A stretch of DNA of 64,000 nt from Streptomyces catenulae (GCF_000718015.1 NZ_JODY01000019.1:38165-102164), one strand, 5' to 3'. Shown: positions 22,839-33,801, counted from the stretch's first letter. The notes: generated by a model not told the origin, from the letters alone. Program-made: numbers and translations.

Positions 22839-23870
22839 TCAGTACCAGGAGCCCCGGGCCGGTGGCAGGGAGGCGATCTCCGCCAGGTCCGCGCGGTCCA
22901 GGACCAGATCGGCGGCCTTGGCGTTCTGGGCCGCCCAGCGCTCCTTCTTCGTCCCCGGGACCGGCACCACATGGCGGCCCTGCGCCAGCACCCAGGCCAG
23001 CGCGACCTGCCCCGGCGTCGCGCCGTACCGGGCGCCGACCCGCCGCAACCCGGCCACCACCGGCTGGTTCGCCGCCATCATCTCGGCGGTGAAGCGCGGA
23101 TGGCGGGCCCGGATGTCCGCCGGTTCGAAGCCCTGGCCCGGCGTGAGGGTGCCGGTCAGATAGCCGTTGCCCAGCGGCATCGCCGCCAGGAAACCCACCC
23201 CGCGCGACTCGCACCACGGCACCAGCTCGTCCCGCGCCTCCGGCGACCACACCGACAGCTCCGCCTGCACGCTGCTGACCGGGAAGATCTGCTGGATCCG
23301 CTCCAGTTGACGCAGCGTCAACTGATGGGTGCGCGCCCCGGGGCGCCGCCCGCCCCCGGGCACCGGCCGGTCCGTCCGCGTGGGCCGCAGCGCCCGCGCG
23401 CCCACCGCGCACAACCCCAGCGACCGCACCTTGCCCGCGGCCACCAGCTGCGCCATCGCCCCCCAGGTCTCCTCGATCGGCACCTCCGGGTCCGCGCGGT
23501 GCAGCTGGTACAGATCGATGTGGTCGGTCCGCAACCGCCGCAGCGAGGCGTCACAGGCACGCTTCACATAACCGGGCCGCCCGTTGGCGACGATGTGCTG
23601 CTCGCCCACGAGCAACCCGCCCTTGGTCGAGACGAACGCGTCCGCCCGCCGCTCCTTGAGCACCCGGCCCACCAGCAGCTCGTTGGTGAACGGCCCGTAC
23701 ATGTCGGCGGTGTCCAGCAGGGTGCACCCCCGGTCGAGCGCGGTGTGCACGGCCCGCAGCGAACTCTCGAAGTCCCGCTGCGACTCGGTGTACCCCCAGC
23801 TCATCGGCATGCAGCCGAGCCCGATTGCGCCTACTTCGAGCGTTGCCGCGCCGATTGTCCTGCGCTCCAC
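22839..23870 (-). CDS. Aldo/keto reductase
   Basis: A 343-residue cytoplasmic NADPH-dependent oxidoreductase of the AKR superfamily (Tas/YajO-like TIM barrel). The catalytic tetrad is readable: Asp53 and Tyr58 in LLDTADMYG, Lys83 in STKGG and His124 in DLYQLHRAD. The NADPH-binding end VVPVPGTKKERW is typical. The middle of the protein (about residues 155-185) has an unusual Arg/Pro/Gly-rich insertion (VGARALRPTRTDRPVPGG) where most homologues have a short strand and loop; this may be a natural loop expansion or a local double frameshift. Start is GTG ending at 23870 with GGAGG upstream. It is divergent from the 2-hydroxyacid dehydrogenase gene. Confidence 0.88.
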   Translation of the reverse strand: MERRTIGAATLEVGAIGLGCMPMSWGYTESQRDFESSLRAVHTALDRGCTLLDTADMYGPFTNELLVGRVLKERRADAFVSTKGGLLVGEQHIVANGRPGYVKRACDASLRRLRTDHIDLYQLHRADPEVPIEETWGAMAQLVAAGKVRSLGLCAVGARALRPTRTDRPVPGGGRRPGARTHQLTLRQLERIQQIFPVSSVQAELSVWSPEARDELVPWCESRGVGFLAAMPLGNGYLTGTLTPGQGFEPADIRARHPRFTAEMMAANQPVVAGLRRVGARYGATPGQVALAWVLAQGRHVVPVPGTKKERWAAQNAKAADLVLDRADLAEIASLPPARGSWY

Positions 23871-23907
23871 CTGGTCGTGCCTCCGTCCCCTCGCCCCCGG
23901 TCAAGGG

Positions 23908-23928
23908 CCAGACCAAACTAACGTCTGG
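23908..23928. promoter_or_regulatory. Inverted repeat in divergent promoter
   Basis: CCAGAC at 23908-23913 and GTCTGG at 23923-23928 form a perfect 6-bp inverted repeat with a nine-base centre, midway between the divergent aldo/keto reductase and 2-hydroxyacid dehydrogenase genes and just upstream of the -10 for the latter. A regulator binding site is possible. Confidence 0.35.
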
Positions 23929-23945
23929 AGGAACGGTCCTTCGCA

Positions 23946-23951
23946 TAGCCT
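23946..23951 (+). promoter_or_regulatory. -10 element of leaderless dehydrogenase gene
   Basis: TAGCCT lies 6 nt before ATG 23958, giving a predicted leaderless transcript. Confidence 0.4.
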
Positions 23952-23957
23952 CGGACC

Positions 23958-24935
23958 ATGGCAACCGCAGACCCGCACGGCAGCCCGCACGACGTCTGGC
24001 TCCCGATTCCCCCGGAAGAGATCGACGGTCTCCCCACGGGCCTGAACTACGTCCACTGGGACGCGGGCCCCGAGTACCCCGCCGACCCCGCCCACTGTGT
24101 GTTCTACGCCGTGCCGTACATGAAGGACGTGGCGGTGTCGCTGCGGCCGCTCGCCCGGATGAGCGGGCTGCGGGTGGTACAGACGCTGACCGCCGGCGTC
24201 GAGCACATTCTGCCCGCCCTCGGCCAACTCCCGCCCGGCACCCGGCTCTGCAACGCCCGTGGGCTGCACGACGCCAGCACCGCCGAGTTGGCGCTGACCC
24301 TCATCCTCGCCGCGCTCCGCGGCGTCCCCGACTTCGTCCGCGCCCAGGACGCGGAGGAGTGGCGCCCCGTGTTCCGGCCCGCGCTGGCCGACCGGACCGT
24401 TCTGATCGTGGGGTACGGGTCGATCGGCAGTGCCATCGAGGACCGGCTCACTCCTTTCGAGTGCGCGCGGGTGACGCGCCTCGCGCGCACCGCGCGTGAG
24501 ACCGTGCGCGGCCCTGTGCATCCACTCTCCGCGCTCGGTGACCTCCTGCCGGACGCCGATGTCGTCGTGCTGGCCACCCCGCTCACCGACGCCACCCGTG
24601 GCCTGGTAGGACGCGATTTCCTGGCCCGGATGAAGGACGGCGCCCTGCTGGTGAACGTCGCCCGCGGCAAGGTCGTCGACACCGCCGCGCTGCTCACCGA
24701 GGTGACGTCCGGACGGCTGCGGGCGGCACTCGACGTCACCGATCCGGAACCGCTCCCGGCCGCACACCCCCTCTGGCGCGCCCCTGGTGTGCTCATCACT
24801 CCACACGTCGGTGGCCCCAGTTCTGCTTTTCTGCCCCGTGCGAAGCGCCTCCTGCGCGACCAGCTGACCCTTTTCGCCGCCGGGCGGCCGCTGCGGAACA
24901 CCGTCGCGACGGCGGAGCGGAATGCCGAAGGGTAG
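23958..24935 (+). CDS. D-isomer-specific 2-hydroxyacid dehydrogenase
   Basis: A 325-residue cytoplasmic NAD(P)-dependent dehydrogenase that interconverts D-2-hydroxy acids and 2-oxo acids (glyoxylate/phosphoglycerate dehydrogenase fold). The nucleotide loop is GYGSIG near residue 155, the catalytic Arg lies in VNVARGKVVD, the Glu in DVTDPEPLP and the His in ITPHVGG, in the correct order. The substrate-binding half has TAGVEHI, common in glyoxylate/hydroxypyruvate reductases. A leaderless start is predicted. It shares an intergenic region with the aldo/keto reductase gene, suggesting related redox metabolism, but the substrate is not identified. Confidence 0.92.
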   Translation: MATADPHGSPHDVWLPIPPEEIDGLPTGLNYVHWDAGPEYPADPAHCVFYAVPYMKDVAVSLRPLARMSGLRVVQTLTAGVEHILPALGQLPPGTRLCNARGLHDASTAELALTLILAALRGVPDFVRAQDAEEWRPVFRPALADRTVLIVGYGSIGSAIEDRLTPFECARVTRLARTARETVRGPVHPLSALGDLLPDADVVVLATPLTDATRGLVGRDFLARMKDGALLVNVARGKVVDTAALLTEVTSGRLRAALDVTDPEPLPAAHPLWRAPGVLITPHVGGPSSAFLPRAKRLLRDQLTLFAAGRPLRNTVATAERNAEG

Positions 24936-24982
24936 CGCTACGGGTCCGTATGAATGCGCTGTGTGTCTGCACTTCACGCATA

Positions 24983-24997
24983 GTCACGCTCTGTAGA
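24983..24997. promoter_or_regulatory. Candidate BldD box upstream of cdgC
   Basis: The 15-mer at 24983-24997 (GTCACGCTCTGTAGA) matches most of the BldD consensus (T-N-A-C-N-C-W-G-N-G-T-N-A), failing at two positions. It lies about 125 bp before the CdgC-like gene. cdgC is, as I recall, one of the BldD targets in Streptomyces. Confidence 0.3.
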
Positions 24998-25118
24998 GAA
25001 CCTATATCCCTGAGTGACCGATCTGGTGTATCGTCCCGAGCGGGGACGGCGCCGACGAGGCAAGCGGCGCCCGTGAAGCATCCGGAACGCGAGGGGGGCG
25101 ACGGGCGATGTACGGCCG

Positions 25119-28100
25119 ATGGGCACACCGCGAGACACGCGATCCACGGGCACCGGGGGGAACGGGGCAGCAGCCCCCGGTGCGCCGACCGCGTCACAGC
25201 CGGACGACGACCTGCGGGAGGGTCCGGTGAGCGCGCCGGGCGCGGTGCTCTCCCGTCCGCGACTCCCCGCCGACCGGCCGCCGAGCCTGCTGCCGCAGAT
25301 CGCGCTCGCGGCGGTCTGCGGCGGGTACGCCGTGGGCTCCGCCCTCGGCTGGGGATCGCCCAAGGTCGCGCTGGTCATGGGGGACTTCGGGCTCAGCTTC
25401 GCCGCACTGGTGGCCGCCGTCTCCTGCGCACTGTACGCCCGCGCCGTCGGCTCCCACGCCCGTCCCGCCTGGACGCTCTTCGCCATCTCCTCGGCGATGG
25501 CCGCACTCGGCAACGGCATCTGGGGCTGGTACGAGGTCGTCGAGGGCGCCCCGGTGCCCAGCCCCTCCCCGGCCGATTTCTGCTTCCTGCTCTTCGCGCC
25601 GCCCGCCATCGTCGGACTGCTGGTCCTCGCCAAACGGCCGGTCACCCGCGCGGGCTGGGTCTGCCTGGGGCTGGACTCCTGGCTGATCGGCGGCTCCCTG
25701 CTCACCCTGTCGTGGAGCCTCGCCCTCGCCAACACCACCCACTTCCAGGGCCGTTCGGTCGCCCGGTGCGCGCTGGCGCTCGCCTATCCGCTGCTGGACA
25801 TCGTGCTGGTCAGCATGGTCCTGGCGCTGCACTTCCGGCGCGGCTGCGCCCAGCGCTCGGCGGTCAACACCGCCATCGCCGCCCTCGCCCTGACGGTGCT
25901 GTGCGACGCGCTGTTCACCTCACCGCTGCTGCGCGAGCACTACCGCTCCGGCCAGATCCTCGACGCCGGTTGGTTCGCCGGGTCGGTCCTCCTCGCCTAC
26001 GCCCCCTGGTTCACCCGCCGGGTGGGGGAGGCCACCGAGGACGCCGTACGGGCGCCGCGCCGCCCCCTGTACGCCGGTGCCCGGCCGCTCGCGGGCTCGC
26101 TCGGCGCGCTCGCGCCCTATCTCGCCGCCGCGGTGTGCACCCTCGGCATCCTCACCAACGTCCTCGACGGACAACGGTTGGACCGCGTCGTCCTCTTCAC
26201 CGGCTGCACCGTCGTCCTCGCCCTGGTCATCCGCCAGGGCATCGTGCTGCTCGACAACCTCACCCTCACCCAGGAGCTGGCGCAGAAGGAGAACCATTTC
26301 CGCTCCCTGGTGCAGGGCTCCAGCGACGTCATCATGATCGCCGCGCCCAGCGGTGTGCTGCGCTACGTCAGCCCCGCCGCCGCCGGGGTCTACGGCCGCG
26401 ACGCGGAGGAGCTGGTCGGCTCCGAACTCTCCGCGCTCATCCACCCCGAGGACCTCGGCCGGGTCCTCCACGAGGTCCGCCGCTTCCTCGCCGCCTCACC
26501 CAAGGACGAGCCCACCACCCGTATCGAATGCCGCTTCCGCGCCGGTGCGCGGCGGCCCGGCCAAGGAGGCGCCTCCCGCTCGAACGGAGCCGAGAGCGGG
26601 GGAGGCTGGCTCAACGTCGAATCCACCGTCAACCGCCACCACGGCGGCCTGATCTTCAACTCCCGGGACGTCACGGAGCGGGTCCGCCTCCAGGCGCAGC
26701 TCCAGCACAACGCCTCCCACGACGCCCTCACCGACCTGCCCAACCGCGCCCTGTTCACCGAACGCGTCAGCAAGGCGCTGGCCGGTCGCCGCGCCGGGGA
26801 CCACGGCACCGCCGTGCTCTACATCGACCTCGACGGCTTCAAGCAGGTCAACGACACCATCGGCCACCAGGCGGGCGACGAACTCCTCATCCAGGCGGCC
26901 AGGCGGCTGGGCGATTCGGTGCGCTCCGGCGACATAGCGGCCCGGCTGGGCGGGGACGAGTTCGCCGCCCTGATCACCGGCGACGCCGCCTGCGACCCCG
27001 CCACCCGGGAGTTCCGCATCCACGAGATCGCCGACCGCCTGCGCGTCACGCTCTCCGAGCCGTACCGCATCGAGGGCCGTGACGTCCGGGTCGCCGCCAG
27101 CATCGGCGTCGCCTTCGCCGAGCCCGGCATCACCCCGGCCGGTCTGATGCGCAACGCCGACCTCGCGATGTACCGCGCCAAGCAGGCCGGAAAGGGGCGC
27201 GTCGAGCTGTACGCCCCGCAGTTGCAGGCCGAGGTGGCCCGCCGCGCCGAGCTGGCCACCCGGCTGCGCAGCGCGCTCCACGACGGCGAGTTCCTGCTGC
27301 TGCACCAGCCGGTGATCGAGCTGGCCACCGGCCGGGTCACCGCCGTCGCCGCCCACGCCCGGTGGCGCTCCGCCCAGGGCATCCTCTTCACCCCGGCGGA
27401 GTTCCTGCGGGTCGGTGAGCGCGGGCGGCTCGCCGACGAGAGCGGCGACCGCACCGCGGAGCTGTGCCGCTGGCATCTGGAGGCCGCCGTCGAGCAGGCC
27501 GCCGCCCGGCACCGCGCGGGGCACCGGGTGCCGGTCGCCGTCCAGCTCTCCGCCCGCCGCCTCCTCGACCGCTCCCTGCCGCCCAAGACCATCGAGACGC
27601 TGCTCTCCCGGTACGGCCTGCCTTCCGGCGCGCTCGTCCTGGAGCTGTCCGAGAGCGACGCCCGGACCCCGCTGGACGAGTTGGAGCGCCGCCTGGTCGC
27701 GCTGCGGCGGCTGGGGGTCCGTATCGCCCTCGACGGCTTCGGCAGCGGATACGCCGCGATCGGTGCGCTGCGGCGGCTCCCCATCGACGTCCTGCGGCTG
27801 GACCGCGGGCTGATCGACGGTGTGGCGGAGTCCGCCCGGTTGCACAAGATCACTTCCGGTCTGCTGCGGATCGCCTCCGATCTCGGGATGCAGTCGGTCG
27901 CCGAGGGTGTCGATCTGCCTGAGCAGGTGCTCGCCCTGCGCGCGATGGGGTGCACCCACGGGCAGGGCGCCGCCTTCTCCGGACCGCTCGACGAGCACCG
28001 GCTGCGCCGGGTGCTGACGGCCGGTTCCACCCCGCTGCCGAGTCAGGCCGGACCGAGCCGCGCGGTGGTGCTGACCGGCAGTGGCCTGCCCGTTCGGCAC

Positions 28101-28175
28101 GGCGGGTCGGGTCCCGACGCCATCGTCCACCCCCCGCTCCGTTCAAATAGTGAGACCTCCGTCCCACCCACTTGA
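25119..28175 (+). CDS. cdgC: CdgC-like membrane diguanylate cyclase (GGDEF plus degenerate EAL)
   Basis: A 1018-residue multi-pass membrane protein. After an approximately 50-residue low-complexity lead come 8-10 hydrophobic helices (about 60-385), a PAS domain (about 390-520, HFRSLVQGSSDVIMIA onward), a GGDEF domain with intact GGDEF at 611-615 and an intact RXXD inhibitory site (R602, D605), and an EAL-type domain that has lost its catalytic residues: EAL is Ala-Ala-His at 744-746, the paired Asp motif is DGFGSG, the metal Asn is Gln and QGY/W is QGA. So it should make c-di-GMP with product inhibition but not degrade it. GTG 25227 with GGAGGG close upstream is an alternative start removing 36 residues. 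Position just before ilvB matches CdgC (SCO5511). Confidence 0.88.
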   Translation: MGTPRDTRSTGTGGNGAAAPGAPTASQPDDDLREGPVSAPGAVLSRPRLPADRPPSLLPQIALAAVCGGYAVGSALGWGSPKVALVMGDFGLSFAALVAAVSCALYARAVGSHARPAWTLFAISSAMAALGNGIWGWYEVVEGAPVPSPSPADFCFLLFAPPAIVGLLVLAKRPVTRAGWVCLGLDSWLIGGSLLTLSWSLALANTTHFQGRSVARCALALAYPLLDIVLVSMVLALHFRRGCAQRSAVNTAIAALALTVLCDALFTSPLLREHYRSGQILDAGWFAGSVLLAYAPWFTRRVGEATEDAVRAPRRPLYAGARPLAGSLGALAPYLAAAVCTLGILTNVLDGQRLDRVVLFTGCTVVLALVIRQGIVLLDNLTLTQELAQKENHFRSLVQGSSDVIMIAAPSGVLRYVSPAAAGVYGRDAEELVGSELSALIHPEDLGRVLHEVRRFLAASPKDEPTTRIECRFRAGARRPGQGGASRSNGAESGGGWLNVESTVNRHHGGLIFNSRDVTERVRLQAQLQHNASHDALTDLPNRALFTERVSKALAGRRAGDHGTAVLYIDLDGFKQVNDTIGHQAGDELLIQAARRLGDSVRSGDIAARLGGDEFAALITGDAACDPATREFRIHEIADRLRVTLSEPYRIEGRDVRVAASIGVAFAEPGITPAGLMRNADLAMYRAKQAGKGRVELYAPQLQAEVARRAELATRLRSALHDGEFLLLHQPVIELATGRVTAVAAHARWRSAQGILFTPAEFLRVGERGRLADESGDRTAELCRWHLEAAVEQAAARHRAGHRVPVAVQLSARRLLDRSLPPKTIETLLSRYGLPSGALVLELSESDARTPLDELERRLVALRRLGVRIALDGFGSGYAAIGALRRLPIDVLRLDRGLIDGVAESARLHKITSGLLRIASDLGMQSVAEGVDLPEQVLALRAMGCTHGQGAAFSGPLDEHRLRRVLTAGSTPLPSQAGPSRAVVLTGSGLPVRHGGSGPDAIVHPPLRSNSETSVPPT

Positions 28176-28208
28176 CACTCATGGCGCGCCGGGGGGAGGG
28201 TCAGTGCC

Positions 28209-28250
28209 ATGCGCACCCGAATTCTCGTACTTGGACAGCGCGTCGGCTGA
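28209..28250 (+). CDS. ilvB leader peptide
   Basis: A 13-codon open frame (MRTRILVLGQRVG) with GGAGGG eight bases upstream. Consecutive Ile-Leu-Val-Leu codons at 28221-28232 are the control codons expected for a branched-chain amino acid attenuator. Its coding sequence also supplies one strand of a 9-bp stem (28238-28246 with 28278-28286). Confidence 0.9.
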   Translation: MRTRILVLGQRVG

Positions 28251-28321
28251 AGCTGGGCAACGACCCAACTGACCGCACCGACGCGCTCCCCTCGCTTGCC
28301 TCCTGGCACGAGGGGTTTTTT
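28238..28321 (+). promoter_or_regulatory. ilvB transcription attenuator
   Basis: The terminator has arms CCCCTCG (28288-28294) and CGAGGGG (28309-28315) with an inner TGCC/GGCA stem and T6 at 28316-28321. A protector stem pairs 28238-28246 with 28278-28286 (9 bp). An antiterminator can form between GGCAACGA (28256-28263) and TCG-C-TTGCC (28292-28300), 8 bp with one bulged C. Stalling at the ILVL codons would cover the first protector strand and free the antiterminator. Confidence 0.85.
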
Positions 28322-28377
28322 GTTGCACCAGACCCCCCAAACCCCGCCAAAACCCTCAGCTTCGAGAAGAGACGCAG

Positions 28378-30240
28378 ATGACCGAGCAGGCCACCGGGGC
28401 CCACCATCCGCAGCCGCGGACCCGTCACGCCCAAGGAGCGCAGCGCACCGCCGCCGTCGAGCACGTCACGGGTGCGCAGTCCCTCATCCGCTCCCTGGAG
28501 GAGGTGGGGGCCGACACGGTCTTCGGCATTCCCGGTGGCGCGATCCTTCCGGCGTACGACCCGATGATGGACTCCGCGAAGGTCCGGCACGTGCTGGTGC
28601 GGCACGAGCAGGGCGCGGGCCACGCCGCCGTCGGATACGCCCAGGCCACCGGCAAGGTCGGGGTCTGCATGGCCACTTCGGGCCCCGGTGCCACCAACCT
28701 CGTCACGCCGATCGCCGACGCCCACATGGACTCCGTCCCGCTGGTCGCGATCACCGGTCAGGTCGCCTCCGGCGCCATCGGCACGGACGCCTTCCAGGAG
28801 GCGGACATCTGCGGCATCACGATGCCGATCACCAAGCACAACTTCCTGGTCACCGACCCCGCCGAGATCCCGCGGACGATCGCCGAGGCGTTCCACATCG
28901 CGTCCACCGGCCGCCCCGGTCCGGTCCTCGTCGACATCGCCAAGGACGCGATGCAGGCGCAGACCGTCTTCGCCTGGCCGCCCCACACCGAGCTGCCCGG
29001 CTACCGCCCGGTGACCAAGCCGCACGCCAAGCAGATCCGCGAGGCGGCCCGGCTGATCGTCGAGTCGAAGCGCCCGGTGCTCTACGTCGGCGGCGGGGTG
29101 ATGAAGGCGGGCGCCACCGCGGAGCTGAAGGTGCTGGCCGAGCTGACCGGCGCGCCCGTCGCCACCACGCTGATGGCGCTCGGTTCGTTCCCCGACACCC
29201 ACCCGCAGCACGTCGGCATGCCCGGGATGCACGGCTCGGTCACCGCCGTCACCGCGCTCCAGAAGTCCGACCTGCTGATCACCCTGGGCGCCCGCTTCGA
29301 CGACCGGGTCACCGGCAAGCTGGACTCCTTCGCCCCGTACGCCAAGGTCATCCACGCCGACATCGACCCGGCGGAGATCGGCAAGAACCGCGTCGCGGAC
29401 GTGCCGATCGTCGGGGACGCCCGCGAGGTCATCGCCGATCTGATCGTCGCCGTCCAGGCGGAGCACGAGGCCGGTCACCGCGGCGACCACGCCGCCTGGT
29501 GGACGGACCTCAACCGCTGGCGCGAGACGTACCCGCTGGGCTACGAACTCCCCGAGGACGGCAGCCTCTCCCCGCAGCAGGTCATCGAGCGGATCGGCAA
29601 GCTCGCCCCGGAGGGCACCATCTACGCCGCGGGCGTCGGCCAGCACCAGATGTGGGCCGCCCACTTCATCGACTACGAACAGCCCTCCACCTGGCTCAAC
29701 TCCGGCGGCGCCGGGACGATGGGGTACGCCGTCCCCGCCGCGATGGGCGCCAAGGCGGGCATGCCCGACCGCACCGTCTGGGCGATCGACGGCGACGGCT
29801 GCTTCCAGATGACCAATCAGGAACTGACCACCTGCGCGCTGAACAACATCCCGATCAAGGTCGCGATCATCAACAACGGCGCGCTCGGGATGGTCCGCCA
29901 GTGGCAGACCCTCTTCTACAACCAGCGCTACTCCAACACCGTGCTGCACAGCGGTCCCGACGCCGAGCCCGCCGACGACAAGCCGCGCGGCACCCGCGTC
30001 CCGGACTTCGTCAAACTGTCCGAGGCGATGGGCTGTGTCGCCCTGCGCTGCGAGGACCCGGCCGAGCTGGACGCCGTCATCGCCAAGGCGAACGCCGTCA
30101 ACGACCGTCCGGTCGTGATCGACTTCATCGTCCACGAGGACGCGCAGGTCTGGCCGATGGTGGCCGCCGGTACCTCCAACGACGAGGTCATGGCCGCCCG
30201 CGGGGTCCGCCCCGACTTCGGCGACAGCGCGGACGACTGA
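28378..30240 (+). CDS. ilvB: Acetolactate synthase large subunit
   Basis: Thiamine-diphosphate enzyme condensing two pyruvates to acetolactate, or pyruvate with 2-oxobutyrate to acetohydroxybutyrate, the first common step of valine, leucine and isoleucine synthesis. 620 residues. The catalytic Glu is residue 77 in [10 protein letters not shown]; the FAD/ThDP domains show GSFPDTHPQ and [10 protein letters not shown], and the ThDP-Mg motif is [12 protein letters not shown] with [13 protein letters not shown]. An approximately 28-residue Gln/His-rich lead precedes the conserved fold, as usual in Streptomyces. It heads ilvB-ilvN, 35 bp from ilvN, under the leader-peptide attenuator. Confidence 0.98.
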   Translation: MTEQATGAHHPQPRTRHAQGAQRTAAVEHVTGAQSLIRSLEEVGADTVFGIPGGAILPAYDPMMDSAKVRHVLVRHEQGAGHAAVGYAQATGKVGVCMATSGPGATNLVTPIADAHMDSVPLVAITGQVASGAIGTDAFQEADICGITMPITKHNFLVTDPAEIPRTIAEAFHIASTGRPGPVLVDIAKDAMQAQTVFAWPPHTELPGYRPVTKPHAKQIREAARLIVESKRPVLYVGGGVMKAGATAELKVLAELTGAPVATTLMALGSFPDTHPQHVGMPGMHGSVTAVTALQKSDLLITLGARFDDRVTGKLDSFAPYAKVIHADIDPAEIGKNRVADVPIVGDAREVIADLIVAVQAEHEAGHRGDHAAWWTDLNRWRETYPLGYELPEDGSLSPQQVIERIGKLAPEGTIYAAGVGQHQMWAAHFIDYEQPSTWLNSGGAGTMGYAVPAAMGAKAGMPDRTVWAIDGDGCFQMTNQELTTCALNNIPIKVAIINNGALGMVRQWQTLFYNQRYSNTVLHSGPDAEPADDKPRGTRVPDFVKLSEAMGCVALRCEDPAELDAVIAKANAVNDRPVVIDFIVHEDAQVWPMVAAGTSNDEVMAARGVRPDFGDSADD

Positions 30241-30275
30241 GCCCAGGACGTCACGGAAGATAGAGAGAAGACGAC

Positions 30276-31921
<1,646 letters not shown>

Positions 31922-31927
31922 GCCTCC

Positions 31928-31969
31928 GGGTGACGGGGGTCGCGCCGCCGCCCGCGGCCCCCGTCACCC
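31928..31969 (+). terminator. ilv operon terminator
   Basis: GGGTGACGGGGG (31928-31939) pairs perfectly with CCCCCGTCACCC (31958-31969), seven bases after the ilvC stop. Confidence 0.8.
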
Positions 31970-32076
31970 ATGCGGCCGGGGCCCGCACGAGCGGGCCGCG
32001 GCCGCCTTGTCCACCGCGTAGAACCACGCACGGGTGATCCTTACGCTCCGGCGCAGGAGAAGCCCCGGGCCGCCAC

Positions 32077-32082
32077 TACACT
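32077..32082 (+). promoter_or_regulatory. -10 element of serA promoter
   Basis: TACACT lies about 120 nt before the serA start. The approximately 110-nt leader contains no recognised structure. The region 31970-32199 holds nothing else. Confidence 0.35.
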
Positions 32083-32199
32083 GCCAGGCACAAGCGCGTC
32101 AGGCTCACAACGTCGTGCGTCTTCACGCGGCTGCCCCCTTCACCGCCTTCGGCCGTCGGGACGGCCGTCCGCGAAGGACTAGTGAGGACTGAAGACCAC

Positions 32200-33786
32200 G
32201 TGAGCAAACCCGTCGTACTCATCGCCGAGGAACTGTCGCCCGCGACCGTCGACGCGCTCGGCCCCGACTTCGACATCCGGCACTGCAACGGCGCCGACCG
32301 CGCCGAGCTGCTGCCCGCCATCGCCGAGGTCGACGCGATCCTCGTGCGCTCCGCGACGAAGGTCGACGCCGAGGCGATCGCCGCCGCGAAGAAGCTGAAG
32401 GTCGTCGCCCGCGCGGGCGTGGGCCTGGACAACGTCGACGTCTCCGCCGCCACCAAGGCCGGTGTGATGGTCGTCAACGCCCCGACCTCCAACATCGTCA
32501 CCGCCGCCGAGCTGGCCTGCGGTCTGCTGGTGGCCACCGCGCGCAACATCCCGCAGGCCAACACCGCCCTGAAGAACGGTGAGTGGAAGCGGAGCAAGTA
32601 CACCGGCGTCGAGCTGAGCGAGAAGACCCTCGGCGTGGTCGGCCTCGGCCGGATCGGTGTGCTGGTCGCCCAGCGGATGTCCGCGTTCGGCATGAAGGTC
32701 GTCGCCTACGACCCCTACGTCCAGCCGGCCCGTGCCGCGCAGATGGGCGTCAAGCTGCTCTCGCTGGACGAGCTGCTGGAGGTCTCCGACTTCATCACCG
32801 TCCACCTGCCCAAGACCCCCGAGACGGTCGGTCTGATCGGCGACGACGCGCTGCACAAGGTCAAGCCGTCGGTGCGGATCGTCAACGCCGCGCGGGGCGG
32901 CATCGTCGACGAGACGGCTCTCGCCGCCGCCCTCAAGGAGGGCCGGGTGGCCGGTGCCGGTCTCGACGTCTACGCCTCCGAGCCCTGCACCGACTCGCCG
33001 CTGTTCGAGTTCGACCAGGTCGTGGCGACCCCGCACCTCGGCGCGTCCACGGGCGAGGCGCAGGAGAAGGCCGGTATCGCGGTGGCCCGCTCGGTGCGGC
33101 TCGCGCTCGCCGGTGAGCTGGTGCCGGACGCCGTCAACGTCCAGGGCGGTGTCATCGCCGAGGACGTCAAGCCGGGCCTGCCGCTGGCCGAGCGGCTGGG
33201 CCGGATCTTCACCGCGCTCGCCGGTGAGGTCGCGGTCCGCCTCGACGTCGAGGTCTACGGCGAGATCACCCAGCACGACGTCAAGGTGCTGGAACTCTCC
33301 GCGCTCAAGGGCGTGTTCGAGGACGTCGTCGACGAGACCGTGTCGTACGTCAACGCCCCGCTCTTCGCGCAGGAGCGCGGCGTCGAGGTGCGGCTGACGA
33401 CCAGCAGCGAGTCGGCCGAGCACCGCAACGTCGTCACCGTGCGCGGCACCCTCGCGGACGGCCAGGAGGTGTCGATCTCCGGCACGCTCTCCGGCCACCG
33501 CAACACCCAGAAGATCGTCGCCGTCGGTGAGCACTCCATCGATCTGGCGCTCGCCGACCACATGGCGTTCCTGCGCTACGGCGACCGTCCCGGCGTCGTC
33601 GGCACCGTCGGCCGGATCCTGGGTGAGGCCGGGATCAACATCGGCGGGATGCAGGTCTCGCGGGCGGACGTGGGCGGCGAGGCGCTGGTCGCGCTGACCG
33701 TCGACGACACCATCCCGGCGAGCGTGCTCGCGGAGATCTCGGACGAGATCGGCGCCTCCTCGGTGCGCGCCGTGAACCTCGGCTGA
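32200..33786 (+). CDS. serA: D-3-phosphoglycerate dehydrogenase
   Basis: Commits 3-phosphoglycerate to serine synthesis by NAD+-dependent oxidation to 3-phosphohydroxypyruvate. 528 residues of the long type: substrate and nucleotide domains (GLGRIG loop near residue 149, catalytic Arg in NAARGGIVDE, Glu in YASEPCTDSP, His in TPHLGAST), an intervening allosteric domain at about 315-450 and a C-terminal ACT domain that senses serine. An in-frame GTG at 32182 would add six residues; GTG 32200 matches the family start. Monocistronic, with its own -10 and terminator. Confidence 0.97.
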   Translation: MSKPVVLIAEELSPATVDALGPDFDIRHCNGADRAELLPAIAEVDAILVRSATKVDAEAIAAAKKLKVVARAGVGLDNVDVSAATKAGVMVVNAPTSNIVTAAELACGLLVATARNIPQANTALKNGEWKRSKYTGVELSEKTLGVVGLGRIGVLVAQRMSAFGMKVVAYDPYVQPARAAQMGVKLLSLDELLEVSDFITVHLPKTPETVGLIGDDALHKVKPSVRIVNAARGGIVDETALAAALKEGRVAGAGLDVYASEPCTDSPLFEFDQVVATPHLGASTGEAQEKAGIAVARSVRLALAGELVPDAVNVQGGVIAEDVKPGLPLAERLGRIFTALAGEVAVRLDVEVYGEITQHDVKVLELSALKGVFEDVVDETVSYVNAPLFAQERGVEVRLTTSSESAEHRNVVTVRGTLADGQEVSISGTLSGHRNTQKIVAVGEHSIDLALADHMAFLRYGDRPGVVGTVGRILGEAGINIGGMQVSRADVGGEALVALTVDDTIPASVLAEISDEIGASSVRAVNLG

Positions 33787-33801
33787 GCCGCACCGTTCCC
33801 G

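Noticed and set aside
22299..23921. Long plus-strand frame across the intergenic region and aldo/keto reductase
   Set aside because: Overlaps antisense to a clear gene and has no ribosome binding site or recognisable protein.
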